Shown here piece by piece: positions 16,092 through 23,276 of a DNA stretch of 64,000 nucleotides (positions are counted from its first letter, which is position 1; every line of letters starts with the position of its first letter). This stretch comes from Clostridiales bacterium (lineage in GTDB: Bacteria; Bacillota; Clostridia; Oscillospirales; CAG-272): contig JAAYHB010000021.1 in assembly GCA_012727435.1 (NCBI GenBank), positions 311,918-375,917 of the forward strand. The letters run 5' to 3'. Under the pieces are notes generated by a model. That model saw only the letters and a list, made by a program, of their open reading frames with translations. It was not told the origin of the DNA and ran no database searches. Both the position numbers and the translations under genes were made by a program.

Positions 16092-17270
16092 TCAGTATTC
16101 CGCTCTGATTCTTATTGTCTCAAGGGTTGCCTCGGCCCCGGCTGCGAGCGAGTTAAAATCCAGCTTCCTTTCCTCGGCAAGCACCCGCTCAATCTGCGGG
16201 CGGGTTTTCGGATGCCGCGGCGTGAAAACCGTGCAGCAGTCTTCATACGGCAGGATCGAGGTGTCATATGTCCCGATCCTTCTGGCAAGCCTGATGATTT
16301 CCTCTTTGTCAAGCCCGATAAGCGGCCGGAAAACCGGCAGGCCGGCCACAGCGTCGGTGACCGCTATCGCCTGCAAAGTCTGGCTGGCCACCTGTCCGAG
16401 GCTCTCCCCGGTAATAAGCGCGCCGCAGTCCCGCGCGCGGGCAACTCTTGAGGCGATATGCATCATATACCGGCGGAGCAGCAGCGTGAAATACTCCTCG
16501 TTGCAGGTGCGTTTGAGCTCTTCCTGAATCCGCGTGAGCGATACAATGTGCAGGTCGATATCCCCCGCCCAGCGGGCAAGGATTCGGGTAAGCGCCATCA
16601 CCTTTTCCTTCGCGCGTTCGCTGGTATAAGGGAAGGACTCAAAGTGCAGCGACTCTACCAAAACACCCCGCTTTGCCATCATCCAGCCGGCTACCGGCGA
16701 GTCGATACCCCCCGAGAGCAGCAGCAATCCCCGGCCGTTGCTGCCCACCGGCAGGCCGCCGGCTCCCGGGAGCTGTCCGGCATGGATATAGGCGCCAAAC
16801 TCGCGAATCTCGACCCTGACTACCACCTCGGGTGTGTGGACGTCGACCGCAATACCCGGGCAGGCCGCATGAAGAGCCGTGCCGACCTGTTTTGCTATTT
16901 CAATTGAATTTAAGGGAAAGCTCTTGTCCGAGCGCTTGGCCTCGACCTTAAAACTCTTCTTCCCGGCAAGAAACTTCGGGATATATTCGACGGCCGTGTC
17001 GAGAATGCTGTCCATATCCTTTGCGGCGACCACCGCTCGGCAGACGGCTATAATCCCGAAAATCCGCTGCACCGCCTCATACACTCCGTCAAGGTCAGAG
17101 CTCTCGTCGATCGGTTCAATAAAAACCGTACTCTGGGCGCGGTATACCTTAAAATTCCCGTAATATCCGGCACACTCATTTATCCGCCGGCAGAGCATGT
17201 TCTCAAACCAGCCCCGGTTGGCGCCCTTGAGCACTATTTCTCCGTATTTGCACAAAATAACTTCTTTCAT
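16092..17270 (-). CDS. thiI: tRNA 4-thiouridine synthase ThiI
   Basis: A 392-residue enzyme that adenylates and thiolates U8 of tRNA and can supply sulfur for thiamine thiazole. It opens with 'KEVILCKYGEIVLKGANRGWFE', typical of the ferredoxin-like domain, followed by a THUMP domain to about residue 165. The PP-loop 'LLLSGGIDSPVAGWMM' lies near residue 180. 'LITGESLGQVASQTLQAI' and 'EDCCTVFTPRHPKT' complete the catalytic domain. The C-terminal rhodanese domain of enterobacterial ThiI is absent, as usual in Firmicutes. No cysteine desulfurase gene is adjacent, although one often is. Confidence 0.96.
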   Translation of the reverse strand: MKEVILCKYGEIVLKGANRGWFENMLCRRINECAGYYGNFKVYRAQSTVFIEPIDESSDLDGVYEAVQRIFGIIAVCRAVVAAKDMDSILDTAVEYIPKFLAGKKSFKVEAKRSDKSFPLNSIEIAKQVGTALHAACPGIAVDVHTPEVVVRVEIREFGAYIHAGQLPGAGGLPVGSNGRGLLLLSGGIDSPVAGWMMAKRGVLVESLHFESFPYTSERAKEKVMALTRILARWAGDIDLHIVSLTRIQEELKRTCNEEYFTLLLRRYMMHIASRVARARDCGALITGESLGQVASQTLQAIAVTDAVAGLPVFRPLIGLDKEEIIRLARRIGTYDTSILPYEDCCTVFTPRHPKTRPQIERVLAEERKLDFNSLAAGAEATLETIRIRAEY

Positions 17271-17291
17271 ATCCTGTCTGATACTGTGCTT

Positions 17292-17612
17292 TTACTCGGG
17301 ATTTCCGGTGGTGTCGCCGCTGTCTCGGGCACCGTCTTCGTTGTGATCGCCGTTGCCGGCACCCTCATCGGCGTCAGACTCCAGCAGCCCTGAGGCGACC
17401 TCAAGGTCCTCTTGGCGGACATAGATGTCTGTGCCGAACATTGAATACCCGGTGACCGTGCTTCCGATTCCTCTTTCCTTTATGAGGTAAGGAATCCCGG
17501 CACCCTCAAGTATGCTGCGGACCACAGCAAGCTCCGCATTGTCGTATACGGTGGTCAAAAACTCGAGTCCTTCGGGCGGCCTTTTGGGCTTGTCAAGTCC
17601 GAAAATATCCAT
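17292..17612 (-). CDS. DUF2007 putative signal-transducing protein
   Basis: A 106-residue protein. The ORF track starts 63 codons too early; MDIFGLDK at 17612 has an AAAGGA site and begins the conserved part. 'FLTTVYDNAELAVVRSILEGAGIPYLIKERG' and 'DIYVRQEDLEVASGLLES' fit the DUF2007 fold (a small PII-like alpha/beta domain). The C-terminus is acidic and low-complexity. Its role in the family is undefined. It lies 34 bases after the exonuclease gene and 21 before thiI, so the three form a likely operon. Confidence 0.82.
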   Translation of the reverse strand: MDIFGLDKPKRPPEGLEFLTTVYDNAELAVVRSILEGAGIPYLIKERGIGSTVTGYSMFGTDIYVRQEDLEVASGLLESDADEGAGNGDHNEDGARDSGDTTGNPE

Positions 17613-17646
17613 ATTATCTGTCCTTTCCGCGCCGGCTGTAACCGCG

Positions 17647-18729
17647 CTAATCCCTGTAATAATTCGGGAAGAGCCTCTCCCAGACCCTGCGGCAGGCAAA
17701 GGTATCGGCAATCGACGTGTGTGCCGTGCCCTCCCATTCAATGCCGAAGCATTCCATCGCGTCGCCAAGGCTTGCGTGCTGTATGTCGGGCCTGCACTCA
17801 TGAATATAGCGCACGAACTCGTTTGCGCAGCAGCGCAGCTTCAGCTTCAACGCCTCGCGTTCCTGTTCGGTGGGGTAAATATATTTGATATGGCTGTAGT
17901 CGGTGGACACGCCGTAGGCAATCAGTACGTCTGCGTTGTCGAATATTTCCCTGATTCTCGGTGCTATTTCCTCAAGTGTCGGAGCGTTGAGAGTCATATC
18001 CGGGGTTATCCCGTGGATTTTCTCGGTCTTTTTCCACTTTTTTGTGTGTGTCGGGCGGATGAGGCTGTCCAGAATCACATCCCCGTGCCCGTTGACAACA
18101 GATATCGAAATAATCTCGTCGCGCTCGTAAAAACCGGTGAGCTCAAGGTCAAAGAAAAGCACCCGCGAACGCTCCATGTTGTAATGCGCATTCCGGTGTT
18201 GCTCGCCTTCGGCGCGACGGACCGCCAGCTCCTGATTGTAGCAGGACTCGCACAGCTTCTTGCGGTATCTTGCCGCCTTGCCGCACCGGGCGCACATGAG
18301 CGGCTGCCTTATCGCGGTTTTCTTGTCGAAAAAGAACAGAATGCTCTTGTCACTTCTGTAGGTATATGCCACAGGCTCCTCAATTACGTCGTAATGCAGC
18401 CTCTGGAGCCGTTCTTTTGTATAGTAACCGCAAGAAGCGGCGCGCTTGATGCTCATGCGGGGTATCCGGTTGCCGCTTGGCAGTGTAATGGTCTCTGCTT
18501 TGGCTTCGGGAAAGTACCAAAGTTCGGGCTGTGCCTCAACAACAGTCTCGGGGTCATAATAATAAACCACGCTGCCGTCCTCGTTTGTGCTGTATGCGAC
18601 CGGGTCGCCGCTTGGCATCAGATGCATCTGATACAGCATGCCGCGGGTCAGGAATCCTTTTGCTTCTGCGTCTTTTTTCCGGATTTCGTTTATGGTCGCG
18701 CCCGAGCGCAGCCTGATAGCGGTATTCAA
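17647..18729 (-). CDS. DEDDh 3'-5' exonuclease-domain protein with zinc ribbon
   Basis: A 360-residue protein. I place the start at the TTG at 18729: GGAGG lies 7 bases upstream, while the ATG in the ORF track has none and codes an unlikely N-terminus. Residues about 1-150 are of unknown fold, containing two 'Y...D..SVVYYYD'-like segments. A CARCGK-N8-CESC zinc ribbon follows near residue 165. The C-terminal half is an exonuclease domain: 'LFFDLELTG', 'DVLIAYGVSTDYSHI' and 'HTSIADTFACRRVW' give the acidic residues and His of the DEDDh class. It may act in DNA or RNA processing. The N-terminal architecture is unusual. Confidence 0.8.
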   Translation of the reverse strand: MNTAIRLRSGATINEIRKKDAEAKGFLTRGMLYQMHLMPSGDPVAYSTNEDGSVVYYYDPETVVEAQPELWYFPEAKAETITLPSGNRIPRMSIKRAASCGYYTKERLQRLHYDVIEEPVAYTYRSDKSILFFFDKKTAIRQPLMCARCGKAARYRKKLCESCYNQELAVRRAEGEQHRNAHYNMERSRVLFFDLELTGFYERDEIISISVVNGHGDVILDSLIRPTHTKKWKKTEKIHGITPDMTLNAPTLEEIAPRIREIFDNADVLIAYGVSTDYSHIKYIYPTEQEREALKLKLRCCANEFVRYIHECRPDIQHASLGDAMECFGIEWEGTAHTSIADTFACRRVWERLFPNYYRD

Positions 18730-18834
18730 TATATGCCTCCACGCGAAGAAACTACGACAATGCCCCGAAAAAGCCGCCCAAAAACGGCGGCAAACAGGCT
18801 TGAGGCTCTGTCGGTACACTTAAATATCCAAATT

Positions 18835-18863
18835 ATTATATCACACAATTAAATACTATTCAA
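18835..18863 (-). promoter_or_regulatory. Sigma-A promoter for the exonuclease-DUF2007-thiI operon
   Basis: On the minus strand: TTGAAT, 17-bp spacer, TATAAT, about 105 bases before the TTG start. Confidence 0.8.
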
Positions 18864-18931
18864 TACCGGCGGTAAAAATTATAGCCCGCGGGCGGTCGGG
18901 AAAACCTGGCGAAAGCCGACCCCCCGCGTTT

Positions 18932-19999
18932 TTATGAAAGCACGCTCTTTGTCGCCCAGGCCGCAAGATATGTAAGAATGCCTGCAACAAGCGGTGAGCT
19001 GACCCATGAGATAGCGATGTTTCTGAGAATTTTGAAATTGACGTTTTTTGGACTTTTGACAAGCCCGGCTCCCACAATCGCGCCGATTAGGGCCTGAGAG
19101 ATCGAAACCGGGATGCCCATAAATGTTCCCATCAGCACAATCGTCAAGGCCATTGCGATTATCACCAAAAAGCCTTCGATTTGCGAGAGCTGCGCGATGC
19201 TTGTGCCGACCGCCATCATGACCCGCTTTGAAAATGTGAGCACTCCGAGTGCTATAGCCAACCCGCCGATAGTAGCGGTGAGGCGGGCATCGGTCAGCAG
19301 GTTGGTCGTGACGCCGTCGTTAATATGGTCATAATAAAGCGCCGTGACATTGGCTGCGCTGTTCATCCCTATGCTGTATGAAGCAAAGGCTCCGGCAACA
19401 AGATACCCGATTTTAATCAGTTTGTCATATCCGGCAAGCTTTGTGAGCCTTGTAATCAAAAATTTATTCGCCAAAAAAACCAGCGCAAAGGATATTGCGG
19501 CGGCTCCTACGGGGTTTAAAATCCAGGTCAAAAAAAACTTACCGATCTGCGGGAGATTGACGGCAAGAACCTGTGGGTCGGTGTAATCGGCATGAAAAAG
19601 CCCCCATCCGATTATGGCGCCTGCTATTGACTGATTCGATGAAACCTTCATCTTCAAACAGGTCATTACGAACACGGTGAGCCCCGCGCAAAAAAAGATA
19701 ATTGAGGCCTTAATTGCCGATTTGAGCGCCAGAGATGCTTCGGAGCCGTCCGAGACCGCGGCCTCGATTGCGTCGTCGGAGGCTATGACCTTATTGCTGA
19801 CTGCAAGCTCGGATATGCTTGTCAAGTTATGGCTGCCCGAAATAAAGGCCCCCAGAATGACGAATATTGCAATGATTATTACGGCGGTTCGGTATTTTAT
19901 GACCCTTGCTGCTACTGCGGTTCCGAAAGCGCTCGAAGCATCGTTGGTTCCGAGCGACCACCCCATGAATACTCCGGCAAGCAACAAAAGATATTTCAT
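18932..19999 (-). CDS. pit: PiT-family inorganic phosphate transporter
   Basis: A 355-residue membrane protein with about ten hydrophobic segments. The first signature 'GWSLGTNDASSAFGTAVAARVI' and the second-half copy 'YSIGMNSAANVTALYYDHIND' are the inverted-repeat motifs of PiT permeases. 'GIPVSISQALIGAIVGAGLVK' is the conserved helix near the C-terminus. It imports phosphate with cations at low affinity. The gene starts 7 bases after the DUF47 gene, the usual pairing of PiT with a PhoU-like regulator, so both are expressed together. Confidence 0.93.
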   Translation of the reverse strand: MKYLLLLAGVFMGWSLGTNDASSAFGTAVAARVIKYRTAVIIIAIFVILGAFISGSHNLTSISELAVSNKVIASDDAIEAAVSDGSEASLALKSAIKASIIFFCAGLTVFVMTCLKMKVSSNQSIAGAIIGWGLFHADYTDPQVLAVNLPQIGKFFLTWILNPVGAAAISFALVFLANKFLITRLTKLAGYDKLIKIGYLVAGAFASYSIGMNSAANVTALYYDHINDGVTTNLLTDARLTATIGGLAIALGVLTFSKRVMMAVGTSIAQLSQIEGFLVIIAMALTIVLMGTFMGIPVSISQALIGAIVGAGLVKSPKNVNFKILRNIAISWVSSPLVAGILTYLAAWATKSVLS

Positions 20000-20006
20000 G
20001 GAGGGA

Positions 20007-20666
20007 TTATGTCTCTCTTTCTACGAGCATGACCTGGATCTGGTCTGAAATATCTTCAATGATGTCGGATATCTGGCATATATCGCCGAGCAGGGTTCTG
20101 TAATAAACCTTCTCGCACAGCGTTATGTCGAGCTCGAATATCCGCTTGTGCAGCATATGCTCGATATTGTCGACCTTGCTTTCCTCACCGCGGATGTCGT
20201 CAAGTATTTTTCTGTCCCTGAAAATAACATTATATTCGTTGAGCAGCTTGTCAACCGCACTGTACATCAGGTCGAGCTGGCGTTTTGTGATTGAAATGAT
20301 TTCAAGAATATCCGCGTTAAGCACTTTTGGAATTTCAATTTTCTCAAGATACACCTGCCGAGCGATTTCCTGACAGTGGTTTGCCACCTCGTCGGTGCTC
20401 ACGACAAGCGAAATCAGCTCGGAGCGGGTTGCCGGCAAAAATGACTGGCTGAGCAGGTCGACGATATGCCGCAGTTCAAAGTCAGCCGCCTCCTCGTAGT
20501 TGTCGATGGCGGTTTTAAGTGACTGGAGCGCATTTCTGTCGGGAGAATCCTCCGAGAAAAGCAGCCTGAAAAATTCCTCGAATTTTTCAAAACAGCCCCT
20601 GACGTCGTTCTGATGGTCGGTAAAGCAACCGAGAACCTTTTGGTTTTTGGTTGAGAAAATGAACAT
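20007..20666 (-). CDS. DUF47 (PhoU-like) regulator of phosphate transport
   Basis: A 219-residue, all-helical protein. 'FEEFFRLLFSE...', 'NYEEAADFELRHIVDLLSQSFLPATRSELISLVVSTDEVANHCQEIAR' and 'LGDICQISDIIEDISDQIQVMLVERE' match the DUF47/PhoU-like family, whose members bind metal clusters and sit next to PiT genes. It is probably an adaptor that restrains or stabilises the transporter at the membrane. It is the first gene of the pair, with a promoter at 20800-20828. Confidence 0.9.
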   Translation of the reverse strand: MFIFSTKNQKVLGCFTDHQNDVRGCFEKFEEFFRLLFSEDSPDRNALQSLKTAIDNYEEAADFELRHIVDLLSQSFLPATRSELISLVVSTDEVANHCQEIARQVYLEKIEIPKVLNADILEIISITKRQLDLMYSAVDKLLNEYNVIFRDRKILDDIRGEESKVDNIEHMLHKRIFELDITLCEKVYYRTLLGDICQISDIIEDISDQIQVMLVERET

Positions 20667-20799
20667 ATTACCCCCTCTCCTGCCGCTGGCGGCGGCCCGG
20701 TTGTTAATTTCCCCGTCTCAATCATTCCGGGAGCAGACGGGGACCTGTACGGGAAAAACGCTGTATTTGTCACAATATTTTTTCAATTCTCCCGATGTT

Positions 20800-20828
20800 A
20801 TTATATCAAAAAGGCGGCACACTTGCAA
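20800..20828 (-). promoter_or_regulatory. Sigma-A promoter for DUF47-pit
   Basis: On the minus strand: TTGCAA, 17-bp spacer, TATAAT. The leader is about 125 bases. Confidence 0.75.
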
Positions 20829-20933
20829 GCCCTGCCCGGCCGATTGGCTCCTCCCTTAATATGGCCTTATCTGGTTTTTATTCCAAGCCGGCGTGCGGGA
20901 CACAGCGATTATCCGGCTCCTGTAACGGCCAGC

Positions 20934-20980
20934 AAAAACATTCCCCCGCAGCAGGAACTTAAGGCAGGATGCTGCGGGGG
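20934..20980 (-). terminator. Terminator-like hairpin closing the candidate small RNA
   Basis: On the minus strand an 11-bp perfect stem CCCCCGCAGCA / TGCTGCGGGGG with a 16-base loop is followed by AATGTTTTT. The T-run is offset by four bases, so efficiency is uncertain. Confidence 0.55.
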
Positions 20981-21051
20981 GCTGAAGATATTGCATTGTC
21001 AAACAGGAGGAATGGAGAAAAGCACACAAATAGTCTAAATATATAGACTAC
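20934..21051 (-). ncRNA. Candidate small RNA upstream of the phosphate genes
   Basis: A perfect sigma-A promoter (21058-21086) would start RNA at about 21051. The RNA would begin with a TAGTCTA-N6-TAGACTA hairpin, pass through a C/U-rich unpaired segment (TTCTCCATTCCTCCTG, complementary to Shine-Dalgarno-type GGAGG sequence) and end at an 11-bp GC hairpin, for a length near 118 bases. I see no convincing ORF inside. It could be a trans-acting small RNA, or a terminated leader feeding the DUF47-pit pair 270 bases downstream. No family is recognised. Confidence 0.45.
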
Positions 21052-21057
21052 AATTTC

Positions 21058-21086
21058 ATTATAACACAATATGTTGTGGTTGTCAA
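21058..21086 (-). promoter_or_regulatory. Consensus sigma-A promoter with no gene directly behind it
   Basis: On the minus strand: TTGACA, 17-bp spacer, TATAAT, a perfect match. The next protein gene downstream (20666) has its own promoter. Confidence 0.85.
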
Positions 21087-21136
21087 TATTTTTGTTATAA
21101 CATCCGCCCGAGATGACGTTTTTTCGCAAAACCCTC

Positions 21137-21165
21137 TTGCAAACAAAGAGATGGTATGTTATAAT
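21137..21165 (+). promoter_or_regulatory. Sigma-A promoter of tRNA-Trp
   Basis: TTGCAA, 17-bp spacer, TATAAT, ending 18 bases before the tRNA. Confidence 0.85.
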
Positions 21166-21183
21166 ATGAGGGCCGTAAAACAC

Positions 21184-21259
21184 AGGGGTGTAGCTCAGCT
21201 GGTAGAGTCGCGGTCTCCAAAACCGTTGGTCGAGGGTTCGAGTCCTTCCGCCCCTGCCA
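21184..21259 (+). tRNA. tRNA-Trp (CCA)
   Basis: Cloverleaf with acceptor AGGGGTG/CGCCCCT, anticodon CCA in GTCTCCAAAAC, GGTTCGAGTCC T-loop, discriminator G and encoded CCA. It is a single-gene unit with its own promoter and terminator. Confidence 0.96.
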
Positions 21260-21260
21260 G

Positions 21261-21294
21261 AAAAACTCCAACTTGACTGCAAGTTGGAGTTTTT
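21261..21294 (+). terminator. tRNA-Trp terminator
   Basis: AAAAACTCCAACTTG / CAAGTTGGAGTTTTT stem directly after the tRNA. Confidence 0.9.
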
Positions 21295-21369
21295 GTGTTA
21301 TATTCGCCCATTTTGCAGATTGTTGCTTCGGCCTGCAACAATTTTCCTCATGCCTCAACGTTTGGTTTA

Positions 21370-21398
21370 TTGCTTTTTTAGACTTCGGGTGATATAAT
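21370..21398 (+). promoter_or_regulatory. Sigma-A promoter for the ABC exporter pair
   Basis: TTGCTT, 17-bp spacer, TATAAT, 37 bases before the first ATG. Confidence 0.75.
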
Positions 21399-21434
21399 CT
21401 TAAGGAATACGCCCAAGGGGAACATACTCAATTT

Positions 21435-23276
21435 ATGATAGAACAAAAGAAAAACAAAGAAAAGGGCAGGGCAATGAGGAGGGCAAGGCTGCTCTGGGAC
21501 CTGCTTTGCGGCTCCAGAAGGTACTTTATAATTTGTATTGCCGCCTCCTTTATGGTCGCCTCCTGCGATATGCTCCTGCCTCAGATTATCAGGACGACGA
21601 TTGACAGCGTTATCGGCGACAAGGAGACTGACGCTCCCGGGTTTTTATTGAGAATGATTGATCTTGCGGGCGGGGTGGACGCTCTGGCCTCGAAAATCTG
21701 GCTGATTGCCCTCTCGATTGTTGTTATCGCGGCGCTGCAGGCGCTTTTCAGATATGTGACAATCACAAGCAACACCCGCGGCGGGGAAGTCCTGCTCAAG
21801 GGCATGCGCGACCGGCTTTTTTCGCATATTCAAAGGCTGCCGTACTCCTGGCATATGAAAAACCAGACCGGCGACATAATCCAGCGCTGCACATCTGACG
21901 TAGATGTTATCAAGAACTTTGTTTCTGACCAGCTTACCTCGGTTTTCAGGATCATCATACTTATCGTCTTCTCGCTTTTCTGCATGTATTCCATGGACCT
22001 GCGGCTGGCTACGATCGCCGCCCTGTCGGTGCCGGTGATTGTCGGTTATTCGGCTTATTTTTACAGCAGAATGAGCAAGTCCTTCCTTGTTTGCGACGAA
22101 CACGAGGGGGTTCTCTCTACCATTGCCCAGGAGAACCTGACCGGCGTGCGGGTGGTCCGCGCCTTCGGCCGTGAGGTTTTCGAGAAGGATCGTTTTGAGA
22201 AGCAGAACAACATATACACCGATGCCTGGCTGAAACTCTGCCGGCTGCTGACCGCCTACTGGTCGTCGGGAGACCTGCTCTCGGGGCTGCAGGTGGCTTT
22301 GGTCTTTGTTTTCGGCACGATATTTTGTATTCGGGGGACACTGACCGAGGGCGAGCTTATAGCCTTTATCTCGTATAGCTACATACTGATGTGGCCGGTG
22401 CGCCGGCTCGGGCGGATGATTGCCGAGATGAGCAAGGCCGGCGTCTCGATTGACCGTATCGCCCACATACTCGACTCCCCGCAGGAAACCGACAAACCCG
22501 GCGCGCTCTGTCCGGACATGAGGGCCGACATAGAGTTCTCGCACGTCACTTTCGCCTATGAGGAGGGCAAGGAAGTCCTCTCGGACGTCTCCTTTAAAAT
22601 CCCGAAAGGGACGGTGTTCGGGATACTCGGGGCAACCGGATCGGGGAAAAGCACGCTCGTTCACCTTTTGTGCCGGCTCTATGACCTGCCGCCTGAAAAC
22701 GGGAAAATCACAATCGGGGGCGTGGATATTGCCGACATCAAGGCCTCATGGCTGAGAAAAAACATCGGGATCGTGCTTCAGGAGCCCTTTTTGTTCTCCC
22801 GCACCTTGGGCGAGAATGTAAAGATCGCCGCCTCAAACTGCACCGACGAGCAGCTCGAGGAGGCGGCGGCGACCGCCTGCCTTGATACGACCGTCAAAAG
22901 CTTTACCCAGGGTTGGGACACGCTGGTGGGAGAGCGGGGGGTCACGCTCTCGGGCGGGCAGAAGCAGCGGGTGGCGATAGCCCGGATGCTCCTGAAAAAC
23001 TCGCCGGTAATGATCCTCGACGACTCGCTCTCGGCGGTGGACACAGAAACCGACGAAAAAATCCGCAATGCGCTAAAAAAACGCTTCGGAGATGCCACAG
23101 TTATACTTATCTCCCACCGCATTACCACCCTCATGCTGGCGAATCAAATTATTGTGCTCGACAAGGGCAGGATTGTCGAGTCGGGAACCCACGAGCAGCT
23201 GATCGAGCAGAATGGCATCTACAAGAAGATTTATGACCTGCAAATGAAGATGGAGGAGGCTGAGATAGATGCCTGA
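21435..23276 (+). CDS. ABC exporter half-transporter, degenerate-site subunit
   Basis: A 613-residue ABC exporter half (six-helix membrane domain, then nucleotide-binding domain). The Walker A loop is 'GATGSGKST' and the signature is the canonical 'LSGGQKQR'. The Walker B segment reads 'MILDDSLSAVD', with Asp where the catalytic Glu should be; the switch His is in 'ISHRITT'. This is the pattern of the non-catalytic partner in heterodimeric exporters such as TM287. An in-frame ATG at 21474 (MRRARLL) is an alternative start. It overlaps the next gene by 8 bases. Substrate unknown; drug or lipid export is common in the family. Confidence 0.93.
   Translation: MIEQKKNKEKGRAMRRARLLWDLLCGSRRYFIICIAASFMVASCDMLLPQIIRTTIDSVIGDKETDAPGFLLRMIDLAGGVDALASKIWLIALSIVVIAALQALFRYVTITSNTRGGEVLLKGMRDRLFSHIQRLPYSWHMKNQTGDIIQRCTSDVDVIKNFVSDQLTSVFRIIILIVFSLFCMYSMDLRLATIAALSVPVIVGYSAYFYSRMSKSFLVCDEHEGVLSTIAQENLTGVRVVRAFGREVFEKDRFEKQNNIYTDAWLKLCRLLTAYWSSGDLLSGLQVALVFVFGTIFCIRGTLTEGELIAFISYSYILMWPVRRLGRMIAEMSKAGVSIDRIAHILDSPQETDKPGALCPDMRADIEFSHVTFAYEEGKEVLSDVSFKIPKGTVFGILGATGSGKSTLVHLLCRLYDLPPENGKITIGGVDIADIKASWLRKNIGIVLQEPFLFSRTLGENVKIAASNCTDEQLEEAAATACLDTTVKSFTQGWDTLVGERGVTLSGGQKQRVAIARMLLKNSPVMILDDSLSAVDTETDEKIRNALKKRFGDATVILISHRITTLMLANQIIVLDKGRIVESGTHEQLIEQNGIYKKIYDLQMKMEEAEIDA

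Noticed and set aside
17512-18852. 446-residue plus-strand ORF
   Set aside because: Antisense to DUF2007 and the exonuclease, crossing two real gene boundaries.
21015-21038. Mini-ORF MEKSTQIV on the plus strand after AGGAGGA
   Set aside because: Shine-Dalgarno is only about one base from the ATG, the product has eight codons, and the segment is better explained by the minus-strand small RNA candidate.
21645-22664. 339-residue minus-strand ORF inside the first ABC gene
   Set aside because: Shadow of a clear ABC exporter; Gly/Arg/His-rich composition typical of antisense frames in GC-rich DNA.
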